From an uncultured Bacteroides sp. (GTDB taxonomy: Bacteria; Bacteroidota; Bacteroidia; Bacteroidales; Bacteroidaceae): DNA of 40,307 nucleotides. Below the pieces are notes generated by a model. The model worked only from the letters and a program-made list of their open reading frames with translations, ran no database searches and was not told the DNA's origin. Positions 9,108 to 16,803 of the stretch are shown here, in pieces; positions within the stretch are counted from its first letter, which is position 1; every line of letters starts with the position of its first letter. The position numbers and the translations under genes are program-made. Location of the stretch: the NCBI GenBank assembly GCA_945607605.1, contig CALYZE010000018.1, positions 1 through 40,307 of the forward strand. Reading direction: 5' to 3'.

Positions 9108-9572
9108 ATGAGTGATTTAGAAAAAAAGGTACAAGAAAAGGTGCCGAAGAAACGTCCTTATAATCTGCGCGAGAAGAAAGAGAAGGACGCTGCCTACCGT
9201 TCGTTAATACGGCCGGAATTGGCAGATGAATTGTACGACAAGATTATGAATATCGTAGTCGTTGGCAAAAAGTACAGAGATCAAGACTATTCTGCTAAAG
9301 ATTTGGCAAAAGAGTTGCAGACTAATACGCGCTATTTGTCGGCAGTAGTAAATTCACGCTTTGGCATGAATTACTCTTGCTTGTTGAATGAATACAGAGT
9401 AAAAGAAGCCATGCATTTGTTGACAGATAAAAGATATGCCGACAAAAATGTAGAAGAAATCAGTACGATGGTAGGTTTTGCAAATCGCCAATCTTTCTAT
9501 GCTGCTTTTTACAAAAACGTAGGTGAAACACCTAATGGTTATCGTAAAAGACACATCGACAAGAAAAAGTAA
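9108..9572 (+). CDS. AraC-family helix-turn-helix regulator, DNA-binding domain only
   Basis: A 154-residue protein whose last 100 residues form an AraC/XylS-type double helix-turn-helix: first motif around SAKDLAKELQTNTRYLSAVVN, second around NVEEISTMVGFANRQSFYAAFYKNVGETPNGYRK, the classic C-terminal signature. The first 45 residues are very rich in lysine, arginine and glutamate, and there is no sensor domain, so ligand control must come from elsewhere or be absent. In Bacteroidetes such C-terminal domains are often attached to large membrane sensors; this free-standing form is less common. It has its own terminator at 9593-9640, so it is probably monocistronic. Targets are unknown. Confidence 0.85.
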   Translation: MSDLEKKVQEKVPKKRPYNLREKKEKDAAYRSLIRPELADELYDKIMNIVVVGKKYRDQDYSAKDLAKELQTNTRYLSAVVNSRFGMNYSCLLNEYRVKEAMHLLTDKRYADKNVEEISTMVGFANRQSFYAAFYKNVGETPNGYRKRHIDKKK

Positions 9573-9592
9573 TTTTGCATGACTGAATGAAT

Positions 9593-9640
9593 AAAAGGAA
9601 ATATTCCGGAGCAGTTGTTTCGGGATACTTCCTTTTCGTC
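9593..9640 (+). terminator. intrinsic terminator after the AraC-type gene
   Basis: Arms AAAAGGAA (9593-9600) and TTCCTTTT (9629-9636) extend inward through TAT.CCG pairing to make a long, slightly imperfect stem, followed by a T-rich stretch. It separates the regulator from the DPP III gene. Confidence 0.75.
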
Positions 9641-9672
9641 TTTTAATATCAACCCCAATATACCCTCAAGAG

Positions 9673-11721
9673 ATGAAAAAACAACTAATTTCTATGGCAA
9701 CCGCCCTTTCTCTATTGACTGCGTGTGGTGGAGCCCCCCAAACAACTGCTGAGGCAGATAAATTTGATTATACAGTGGAACAATTTGCAGACTTACAGAT
9801 CTTACGCTATCGCGTACCTGAGTTTGAGGATTTATCGCTCAAACAAAAAGAATTAGTGTATTACTTGGCAGAAGCAGCCTTACAAGGAAGAGATATCTTA
9901 TTCGATCAGAATGGTAAATATAATCTGACGATTCGTCAGATGCTGGAGGCTGTTTATACCGGATTTAATGGTGACAAGAACACGCCCGATTTCAAGGCTA
10001 TGGAAGTATATCTGAAACGTGTGTGGTTCTCTAACGGCATTCATCATCACTATGGTAGCGAGAAGTTTACACCGGGTTTCACTTCGGAATTCTTCAAACA
10101 AGCTTTACTCAGTGTGGATGCTTCTACTTTACCGCTTGCTCAAGGGCAGACTGTGGAGCAGTTGTGTGAAGCGGTTTTCCCCGTAATTTTTGATCCGACG
10201 GTGATGCCCAAACGGGTGAATCAAGCTGCCGGCGAAGACTTGGTGCTAACTTCTGCTTGCAACTATTATGAGGGTGTGACGCAGAAAGAGGCTGAGGATT
10301 TTTACAATGCCCTCAAAGATCCGAAAGATGAAACGCCTGTTTCGTATGGATTGAACAGTCGTTTGGTAAAAGTGAACGGCAAGGTTCAGGAGCAAGTATG
10401 GAAAGTGGGTGGTCTCTACGGATCGGCCATTGAGAAAATTGTCTATTGGTTGAGGAAAGCAGAAGGTGTGGCCGAAAACCCTGAACAGAAGGCGGTAATT
10501 GCCAAGTTAATAGAGTTCTACGAAACGGGTGATTTGAAGACTTTTGATGACTATGCTATTCTTTGGGTGAAGGATTTGAATTCACGCATTGACTTTGTGA
10601 ATGGGTTTACAGAGAGTTACGGTGATCCTTTGGGCATGAAGGCCAGTTGGGAATCTTTGGTGAACTTCAAAGATGTGCAGGCTACCCGCCGTACAGAATT
10701 GATCAGTAGCAATGCACAGTGGTTTGAAGATAACTCTCCGGTGGAAAAAGAATTCAAGAAGGAGGAGGTGAAAGGCGTATCGGCTAAAGTGATCACTGCT
10801 GCTATCTTGGCTGGTGATTTGTATCCTGCTACGGCTATCGGTATTAATTTGCCTAATGCAAACTGGATTCGTAACGATCATGGGTCTAAGTCGGTGACGA
10901 TTGGTAATATCACTGATGCTTATAACAAGGCAGCTCATGGCAATGGATTTCATGAGGAGTTTGTGTATAGCGATGTCGAACTTCAGTTGTTGGATAAGTA
11001 TGGCGACCTGACCGGTAATCTGCATACCGACTTACATGAATGCTTGGGACATGGTTCGGGCAAACTGCTGCCGGGTGTTGATCCGGATGCGTTGAAAGCG
11101 TATGGTTCGACAATTGAAGAAACACGTGCTGATTTATTCGGACTCTATTATGTGGCCGAACCGAAATTAGTAGAGTTGGGACTGACTCCAGATGCCGATG
11201 CTTTTAAAGCTGAATATTATTCTTTCCTGATGAACGGACTCATGACGCAGTTGGTTCGTATTGAACCGGGCAACAATGTGGAAGAAGCACATATGCGTAA
11301 TCGCCAACTCATTGCTCGTTGGGTATTTGAGAAGGGAGCCGCTGATAAGGTGGTAGAAATGGTGAAGAAAGAAGATAAGACTTACGTGGTTGTGAATGAT
11401 TATGGTAAGCTTCGTGAACTGTTTGGTCAACTGCTGGCCGAAGTACAGCGAATCAAGTCAACCGGAGATCTTCAAGCTGCCCATGATTTGGTAGAAGCGT
11501 ATGCTGTGAAAGTTGATCCGACTTTGCATGCAGAAGTTTTGAAGCGTTATAAGAAACTGAATCTTGCGCCTTATAAAGGTTTTGTCAATCCTAAATATGA
11601 AACTTTGACAGATGCAGACGGTAAGATTACGGATGTGAAAGTGACTTATGAGGAAGGTTATGCCGAACAAATGTTGCGTTATAGCAAGGATTATTCCACA
11701 TTGCCTCCAATGAATAATTAA
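9673..11721 (+). CDS. dipeptidyl peptidase III-type zinc metallopeptidase (M49), predicted lipoprotein
   Basis: A 682-residue family M49 peptidase that removes dipeptides from peptide N-termini. The zinc motif is HECLGH at 455-460 (HEXXGH, the unusual one-residue-longer zincin motif), and the third zinc ligand is Glu483 in EETRAD at 482-487. The N-terminus MKKQLISMATALSLLTACGG is a type II signal peptide with lipidation at Cys18, so the enzyme should be anchored in the envelope rather than cytosolic. M49 enzymes of Bacteroides are sometimes misannotated as dihydrofolate reductase. Length fits bacterial members (about 675). It stands between two terminators, hence is probably a single-gene unit. 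Function by motif is firm; cell location is predicted. Confidence 0.92.
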   Translation: MKKQLISMATALSLLTACGGAPQTTAEADKFDYTVEQFADLQILRYRVPEFEDLSLKQKELVYYLAEAALQGRDILFDQNGKYNLTIRQMLEAVYTGFNGDKNTPDFKAMEVYLKRVWFSNGIHHHYGSEKFTPGFTSEFFKQALLSVDASTLPLAQGQTVEQLCEAVFPVIFDPTVMPKRVNQAAGEDLVLTSACNYYEGVTQKEAEDFYNALKDPKDETPVSYGLNSRLVKVNGKVQEQVWKVGGLYGSAIEKIVYWLRKAEGVAENPEQKAVIAKLIEFYETGDLKTFDDYAILWVKDLNSRIDFVNGFTESYGDPLGMKASWESLVNFKDVQATRRTELISSNAQWFEDNSPVEKEFKKEEVKGVSAKVITAAILAGDLYPATAIGINLPNANWIRNDHGSKSVTIGNITDAYNKAAHGNGFHEEFVYSDVELQLLDKYGDLTGNLHTDLHECLGHGSGKLLPGVDPDALKAYGSTIEETRADLFGLYYVAEPKLVELGLTPDADAFKAEYYSFLMNGLMTQLVRIEPGNNVEEAHMRNRQLIARWVFEKGAADKVVEMVKKEDKTYVVVNDYGKLRELFGQLLAEVQRIKSTGDLQAAHDLVEAYAVKVDPTLHAEVLKRYKKLNLAPYKGFVNPKYETLTDADGKITDVKVTYEEGYAEQMLRYSKDYSTLPPMNN

Positions 11722-11734
11722 AGAATCTCTTTTC

Positions 11735-11773
11735 TATCCCTTTCCTTTTGGGGAAAGGGATAAACTCTTTTTT
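11735..11773 (+). terminator. terminator hairpin between DPP III and the AlkD-like gene
   Basis: A perfect 11-pair stem (TATCCCTTTCC at 11735-11745 with GGAAAGGGATA at 11752-11762, loop TTTTGG) is followed by AACTCTTTTTT. It ends only a few bases before the next ATG at 11777, so the downstream gene needs readthrough or another start. Confidence 0.8.
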
Positions 11774-11776
11774 AAA

Positions 11777-12436
11777 ATGGAACTAAAAGAACAACTGAAA
11801 GATATTAAAACGCAGCTTCGCCTCTCGATGAATGGGGCTGTGTCACAAAGCATGCGCGAGAAAGGTTTGGTGTACAAGCTGAACTTTGGCGTAGAGCTTC
11901 CCCGCATCAAAAGCATAGCCGACGGATATGAGAAAGATCACAATCTGGCACAAGCTCTTTGGAAAGAGGATATTCGGGAGTGTAAAATATTGGCGGGACT
12001 TCTGCAACCGGTAGATAGTTTTCTTCCTGAAATAGCGGATATATGGGTAGAAGATATCCGTAACATAGAAATAGCAGAGCTTACCAGCATGAACTTGTTT
12101 CAGAATCTGCCCTATGCACCGGCCAAATCTTTTCATTGGATAGCGGATGAAAGAGAATACCTGCAAGTATGTGGCTTTCTCACCATTGCCCGCTTGCTGT
12201 TGAAGAAGGGTGATATGAGTGAACGGGTTGAAAATGAACTCTTAGATCAGGCTATCTGTGCATTCTTGTCAGGTACCTATCATGTACGCAATGCAGCGAT
12301 GGTAGCTATTCGCCGCTTTATGCAACACAAGGAAGAGAATGCTTTTAAAGTGTGTCGTCGTGTGGAAGGAATGAAAGAGTCTGCTTCTGAAGCTGAACAG
12401 CTGCTCTATAATCTTGTTAAAGAGGAACTAATTTAG
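11777..12436 (+). CDS. AlkD-like HEAT-repeat protein (DNA alkylation repair family)
   Basis: A 219-residue all-helical protein. The segment from about residue 33 (VYKLNFGVELPRIKSIADGY, then AQALWKEDIRECKILAGLLQ) matches the layout of AlkD-type DNA glycosylases, in which a GVxxPxxR element is followed by LWxxxxxExRxLA. Repeated helical pairs continue to the C-terminus. The region equivalent to the catalytic Trp-Trp-Asp segment of Bacillus cereus AlkD reads IEIAELTSMNLFQNLP, so the catalytic aspartate and its tryptophans do not appear to be kept. It may bind DNA without excising bases, or may have another role. The start at 11777 follows a terminator by a few bases; an internal ATG at 11828 would remove part of helix 1. 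Family call is moderate, function open. Confidence 0.65.
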   Translation: MELKEQLKDIKTQLRLSMNGAVSQSMREKGLVYKLNFGVELPRIKSIADGYEKDHNLAQALWKEDIRECKILAGLLQPVDSFLPEIADIWVEDIRNIEIAELTSMNLFQNLPYAPAKSFHWIADEREYLQVCGFLTIARLLLKKGDMSERVENELLDQAICAFLSGTYHVRNAAMVAIRRFMQHKEENAFKVCRRVEGMKESASEAEQLLYNLVKEELI

Positions 12437-12476
12437 AGCAACTTTAGTCTCTTTTCACATTTTTTCCTCATTCTCG

Positions 12477-12506
12477 TTTGCTTTCCACAAAAAAGGATTA
12501 ACTTTG
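12477..12506 (+). promoter_or_regulatory. promoter of fur-purA
   Basis: TTTG at 12477-12480 and TAACTTTG at 12499-12506 are 18 bases apart, close to the Bacteroides consensus. Transcription would start about 20 bases before the fur ATG at 12533. The overlap of fur with purA makes this the likely promoter for both. Confidence 0.65.
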
Positions 12507-12532
12507 TTGGCTGTAAAAAGCTGCGCCGTCAA

Positions 12533-13021
12533 ATGGAAAGTCAGAATGTGAAAGATACAGTAAGGCAGATATTCACTGAATATTTGAATGCGAACGGGCA
12601 TCGAAAGACTCCCGAACGTTATGCAATACTTGACACCATTTATTCCGTAGAAGGACATTTTGACATTGACACGCTCTACTCGTTAATGGCAGACCAAGAA
12701 AACTTCCGTGTCAGCCGTGCTACACTTTACAATACAATAATTTTGCTTATCAATGCCCGCTTGGTTATCAAGCATCAGTTTGGCAACTCTTCACAATACG
12801 AAAAATGTTTTAATCGTGATACGCATCACCATCAAATCTGTACACAGTGTGGAAAGGTGACCGAATTTCAGAATGAAGACTTGCAACATGCCATCGAAAA
12901 TACGAAGTTGAGCCGTTTTAATCTGACACATTACTCTTTGTATTTGTATGGATTTTGCAGCAAGTGCGACCGGGCGAATAAACGGAAAAAGAAGAATAAT
13001 AATCATAAGAAAGAAAAATGA
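12533..13021 (+). CDS. Fur-family metal-responsive transcriptional regulator
   Basis: A 162-residue Fur superfamily repressor: N-terminal winged helix (RKTPERYAILDTIYSVEGHFDIDTLY, then RVSRATLYNTIILLINARLV) and C-terminal dimer domain with the structural zinc cysteines Cys103/Cys106 (CTQC) and Cys142/Cys145 (CSKC), plus the sensing histidine cluster at 98-100. The tail after residue 147 is strongly basic (RANKRKKKNNNHKK), which is unusual and may add DNA contacts. Whether it senses iron, zinc or peroxide cannot be told from sequence alone. It overlaps purA by four bases (ATGA), so the two are translationally coupled. Confidence 0.9.
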   Translation: MESQNVKDTVRQIFTEYLNANGHRKTPERYAILDTIYSVEGHFDIDTLYSLMADQENFRVSRATLYNTIILLINARLVIKHQFGNSSQYEKCFNRDTHHHQICTQCGKVTEFQNEDLQHAIENTKLSRFNLTHYSLYLYGFCSKCDRANKRKKKNNNHKKEK

Positions 13022-14289
13022 AAGTAGATGTTCTATTAGGATTACAATGGGGCGACGAAGGCAAGGGCAAGGTCGTTGACGTATTAACTCCGAGATATGA
13101 TGTAGTGGCACGTTTTCAAGGCGGGCCAAATGCCGGACACACGCTGGAATTCGAAGGGCAGAAGTACGTTCTCCGTTCCATTCCTTCGGGGATTTTTCAA
13201 GGTGACAAGGTAAATATCATCGGCAACGGTGTTGTACTCGATCCGGCTCTTTTTAGGGCTGAGGCTGAGGCTTTGGAAGCTTCTGGTCATTGTTTGAAGG
13301 AGCGCTTGCATATTTCCAAGAAAGCGCACCTCATTCTGCCTACTCATCGCATATTAGATGCAGCTTATGAAGCAGCGAAAGGGGATGCAAAGGTGGGAAC
13401 TACCGGTAAGGGCATCGGTCCTACTTATACAGACAAGGTAAGCCGTAATGGTTTGCGCGTAGGTGATATCTTGCATGGCTTTGAACAGAAATACGCTGCC
13501 GCGAAAGCTCGTCACGAGCAGATCTTGAAAGAGATGAACTATGACTATGATCTGAGTGAATTGGAACAGACATGGTTTGAAGGTATTGATTATCTGAAGC
13601 AGTTCCGGTTGGTAGATAGTGAACATGAAATGAATCGTTTATTGGATGCAGACAAGTCTGTATTGTGCGAAGGTGCTCAAGGAACGATGCTGGATATTGA
13701 TTTCGGTTCTTATCCGTTTGTTACGTCTTCGAATACGATTTGTGCAGGTGCTTGTACCGGTTTGGGCATTGCTCCTAACAAAATCGGTGAAGTATATGGT
13801 ATCTTCAAAGCTTATTGTACCCGTGTTGGTGCAGGTCCGTTCCCTACAGAATTATTTGATAAGATAGGCGACCAGATTTGTACGTTAGGTCACGAATTTG
13901 GTTCGGTAACAGGACGTAAACGTCGTTGTGGCTGGATTGACTTGGTTGCACTGAAGTATGCCATTATGGTTGACGGCGTTACCAAATTGATTATGATGAA
14001 GAGTGATGTACTGGATTCTTTTGAAACAATCAAGGCTTGCGTTGCTTATAAAGTGAACGATGAAGAAATCGATTACTTCCCTTATGATATTGATGAGAAT
14101 GTAGAACCGATTTATGTAGAATTGCCAGGATGGGAAACCGACATGACGAAGATGCGGAGTGAGGATGAGTTCCCTGAAGAGTTCAACGCTTATCTGTCAT
14201 TCTTGGAAGAAGAATTGGGCGTACCCATCAAGATTGTGTCGGTGGGTCCTGATCGTGATCAGACCATCGAACGTTATACCGGAGAATAA
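13018..14289 (+). CDS. purA: adenylosuccinate synthetase
   Basis: A 423-residue enzyme that joins IMP and aspartate with GTP in the first committed step of AMP synthesis. Clear hallmarks are the P-loop WGDEGKGK (11-18, with Asp13), the catalytic His41 in GPNAGHT, the switch-like GTTGKGIGPTYTDK near residue 125, and the GTP-specificity region TGRKRRCGW near residue 299. Length matches bacterial PurA (about 420-430). It is coupled to fur by a 4-base overlap, an arrangement that may tie purine synthesis expression to metal status, though this could simply be co-transcription. A strong terminator follows at 14307-14377. Confidence 0.97.
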   Translation: MKVDVLLGLQWGDEGKGKVVDVLTPRYDVVARFQGGPNAGHTLEFEGQKYVLRSIPSGIFQGDKVNIIGNGVVLDPALFRAEAEALEASGHCLKERLHISKKAHLILPTHRILDAAYEAAKGDAKVGTTGKGIGPTYTDKVSRNGLRVGDILHGFEQKYAAAKARHEQILKEMNYDYDLSELEQTWFEGIDYLKQFRLVDSEHEMNRLLDADKSVLCEGAQGTMLDIDFGSYPFVTSSNTICAGACTGLGIAPNKIGEVYGIFKAYCTRVGAGPFPTELFDKIGDQICTLGHEFGSVTGRKRRCGWIDLVALKYAIMVDGVTKLIMMKSDVLDSFETIKACVAYKVNDEEIDYFPYDIDENVEPIYVELPGWETDMTKMRSEDEFPEEFNAYLSFLEEELGVPIKIVSVGPDRDQTIERYTGE

Positions 14290-14306
14290 TATCAACTGAT
14301 AGCTTT

Positions 14307-14377
14307 AAGCACGGGTTATACGGATTTCGCGGTCTTATCTAAAGAATCGTAGATGTCTGTATAATCCGTGCTTTTTT
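14307..14377 (+). terminator. long-stem terminator after purA
   Basis: AAGCACGGGTTATACGGA (14307-14324) pairs with TCTGTATAATCCGTGCTT (14356-14373), 18 positions with two imperfect pairs, around a 31-base loop, and ends in a T run. It closes the fur-purA unit and stops 10 bases short of the fucosidase ATG. Confidence 0.8.
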
Positions 14378-14387
14378 ATTGATTGCC

Positions 14388-15692
14388 ATGAAAACACGAA
14401 TGATCTTATGTTTGCTTCTGCTTGGTCTCTTTCCTGCTGTGAAGTCTCAGACTTATCAAGCTACAGAGGAGAATCTGAAGTCTCGTCAGGAATTTAGAGA
14501 TAACAAGTTTGGAATCTTCTTGCATTGGGGGCTGTACAGCATGCTGGCAACCGGTGAGTGGACCATGACCAATAAGGATCTAAACTACCAAGAGTACGCC
14601 AAGCTGGCAGGTGGCTTTTATCCTTCCAAGTTTGATGCCGCCAAGTGGGTGGCTGCCATCAAGGCTTCGGGTGCAAAGTACATCTGTTTCACTACCCGTC
14701 ATCACGAAGGCTTCTCTATGTTTCATACCCGCTATTCTGATTACAATATAGTAGACGCTACTCCTTTTAAGCGCGATATCTTGAAAGAGCTGGCAACTGA
14801 ATGTCACAAGCAAGGAATACGGCTTCATCTCTATTACTCGCATATCGACTGGTATCGTGAAGATGCTCCGTGGGGACGTACCGGGCGAGGTACGGGACGG
14901 CCTGATTCGAAAGGAAACTGGAGCAGTTATTATCAATTTATGAATAACCAGCTGACGGAGTTGTTGACGAATTATGGTGAAATAGGAGCAGTCTGGTTTG
15001 ATGGTTGGTGGGATCAGGATCAAAATCCCGACTTTGATTGGCAATTGCCGGAACAGTATGCGATGATACACCGTCTGCAACCTGCTTGTTTGGTAGGCAA
15101 CAACCACCATCAGCTTCCTTTTCCCGGCGAAGATATTCAAATTTTTGAGCGCGACTTACCGGGTGAGAATCGTGCCGGACTTTCCGGGCAAGACATCAGT
15201 GCTTTGCCGCTCGAAACCTGCGAAACAATGAATGGTATGTGGGGGTATAAGATCACAGACTCAGATTATAAATCGGCCAAAACTCTCATTCATTATCTGG
15301 TGAAAGCGGCCGGCAAAGATGCTAATTTGTTGATGAACATAGGTCCTCAACCTGATGGCGAACTTCCGGCACTGGCCTTAGATCGCCTGGCAGAAGTAGG
15401 AGAGTGGATGAAAATATATGGTGAAACCATTTATGGAACACGTGGAGGGGAAGTAGCTCCGCACCCGTGGGGAGTAACGACGCAAAAAGGTAATAAAATG
15501 TATGTACATATTCTTGATTTACAAGATAAAGTGCTACTTCTGCCTTTAGGAGATAAGAAGATAAAGAAAGCAGTTTGTTTTGCAGATCAAATTCCGTTGA
15601 AATACGAGCAGTATAAGGGAGGTATTGTGCTTTATCTTACTGAAGTTCCTACGGATATTGATAAAGTGATTGAACTAACGATGAAGGAATAG
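14388..15692 (+). CDS. alpha-L-fucosidase, glycoside hydrolase family 29
   Basis: A 434-residue exported glycosidase that releases terminal fucose, for example from mucin or milk glycans. An N-terminal signal peptide (MILCLLLLGLFPAVKSQ region) is followed by the GH29 barrel: GIFLHWGLYS, the ARHHEGF-like TTRHHEGFSMF, and the nucleophile motif VWFDGWW with Asp205 in this numbering. The ETCETMNGMWGY segment is typical of the family. The acid/base is not assigned with certainty; Glu254 and Glu260 are candidates. The frame extends to a TTG at 14379, but ATG 14388 is preferred. No SusC/SusD pair or other glycan genes adjoin, so it is an isolated housekeeping-type fucosidase and not part of a polysaccharide utilisation locus here. 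Confidence 0.9.
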   Translation: MKTRMILCLLLLGLFPAVKSQTYQATEENLKSRQEFRDNKFGIFLHWGLYSMLATGEWTMTNKDLNYQEYAKLAGGFYPSKFDAAKWVAAIKASGAKYICFTTRHHEGFSMFHTRYSDYNIVDATPFKRDILKELATECHKQGIRLHLYYSHIDWYREDAPWGRTGRGTGRPDSKGNWSSYYQFMNNQLTELLTNYGEIGAVWFDGWWDQDQNPDFDWQLPEQYAMIHRLQPACLVGNNHHQLPFPGEDIQIFERDLPGENRAGLSGQDISALPLETCETMNGMWGYKITDSDYKSAKTLIHYLVKAAGKDANLLMNIGPQPDGELPALALDRLAEVGEWMKIYGETIYGTRGGEVAPHPWGVTTQKGNKMYVHILDLQDKVLLLPLGDKKIKKAVCFADQIPLKYEQYKGGIVLYLTEVPTDIDKVIELTMKE

Positions 15693-15780
15693 GGTTGTTG
15701 CGTCAGGCGATATTCGTTAATTTTTAATTAATTCATCTTAAAAGATGAGGGTATCGGTGAGATTGTTCGTGGTTTCCCTT

Positions 15781-15788
15781 TATTTTTG
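15781..15788 (+). promoter_or_regulatory. -7 element for the membrane zinc peptidase
   Basis: TATTTTTG matches TAnnTTTG and lies 58 bases before the ATG at 15847. The -33 side is weak. Its position downstream of the alternative ATG at 15745 supports the later start. Confidence 0.45.
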
Positions 15789-15846
15789 GCAAACAATTTG
15801 TTATACAATAAGAAACGGCATTATTATTCACTTAAAAGAAAAAAAT

Positions 15847-16542
15847 ATGACAACAGGTGGAATAGGAATACAATGGATTATTTTTATTGGTATCGCTGTA
15901 ATCAGCTGGCTGGTACAAATGAACCTACAAAGTAAGTTTAAGAAATACTCCAAGATATCTACGGGTAACGGGATGACCGGAAAGGATGTTGCATTAAAAA
16001 TGTTGCATGATAATGGTATCTATGATGTGACCGTGACACATACTCCGGGACATCTGACAGATCATTACAATCCTGCCAATAAGACAGTTAATTTGAGTGA
16101 AGGGGTCTATGGAGGCAATAGCATTATGGCGGCAGCTGTTGCTGCTCACGAGTGCGGTCACGCTGTACAGCATGCTCGCGTTTATGCCCCCTTAGCTATG
16201 CGTAGTAAACTCGTTCCGGTGGTATCTTTCGCTTCACAATGGATGACTTGGGTGTTGTTGGGTGGTATTTTGCTACTTGATTCTTTCCCACAGTTATTGT
16301 TGGCAGGTATCATCTTGTTTGCCATGACGACTTTGTTCAGCTTCATTACCTTACCGGTTGAAATCAATGCTAGTAAACGCGCATTGGTCTGGTTAAGCAA
16401 TTCAGGCATTACCAATTCGTACAACCACGCACAGGCTGAGGATGCACTTCGTTCTGCTGCTTACACGTATGTAGTAGCTGCCTTGGGTTCTCTGGCAACG
16501 TTAATTTATTATGTCATGATATTCTTGGGACGTAGAGATTAA
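15847..16542 (+). CDS. membrane zinc metallopeptidase, YugP family
   Basis: A 231-residue integral membrane protein with a transmembrane helix at about 7-25, the zinc motif HECGH at 101-105 (His101, Glu102, His105), and three further hydrophobic segments (about 120-145, 150-172, 205-226). This layout fits the neutral zinc metallopeptidase (YugP-type) family, whose substrates are mostly unknown. The sequence FSFITLPVEINASKRALVWL after the third helix carries the conserved PxExxAS-type motif of the family; the glutamate there may be the third zinc ligand. The frame is open from 15745, but the 34 extra residues are not conserved-looking and lie across the promoter, so ATG 15847 is chosen. Confidence 0.88.
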   Translation: MTTGGIGIQWIIFIGIAVISWLVQMNLQSKFKKYSKISTGNGMTGKDVALKMLHDNGIYDVTVTHTPGHLTDHYNPANKTVNLSEGVYGGNSIMAAAVAAHECGHAVQHARVYAPLAMRSKLVPVVSFASQWMTWVLLGGILLLDSFPQLLLAGIILFAMTTLFSFITLPVEINASKRALVWLSNSGITNSYNHAQAEDALRSAAYTYVVAALGSLATLIYYVMIFLGRRD

Positions 16543-16567
16543 GTCTCGACTGTCTATCGAAATAACG

Positions 16568-16607
16568 AACAGACCCTTGTCCTAACGGATAACGGTCTGT
16601 TTTTTTA
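16568..16607 (+). terminator. terminator after the zinc peptidase
   Basis: AACAGACC (16568-16575) pairs with GGTCTGTT (16594-16601) and a run of T follows. The remaining 16608-16760 spacer shows nothing else that I can support. Confidence 0.8.
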
Positions 16608-16764
16608 TACACTAAACCGATGGATGCAGCACTGTGGTATAAATGGCTGATAAATAGTATGTATGTTCAAAATGTGTGGATTGGGAATAAAATACTTTGT
16701 TGAAAAGTGTATGTTGTTGTGCTACAATTCCTCGACTTCTCTTTTCATACTCAATAAAATACCG

Positions 16765-16772
16765 TAACTTTG
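16765..16772 (+). promoter_or_regulatory. -7 element for hisS
   Basis: TAACTTTG is an exact -7 match, 31 bases ahead of the hisS ATG. No clear -33 TTTG at the expected distance. Confidence 0.55.
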
Positions 16773-16803
16773 TCGTCCGATTTTTAAAGTAATTGATACG
16801 ATT

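Noticed and set aside
14580..15140. 186-codon open frame antisense to the fucosidase
   Set aside because: Shadow of the GH29 coding region, no supporting features.
15745..15846. 34-residue N-terminal extension of the zinc peptidase
   Set aside because: It crosses a -7 promoter element and the conserved first membrane helix begins after ATG 15847.
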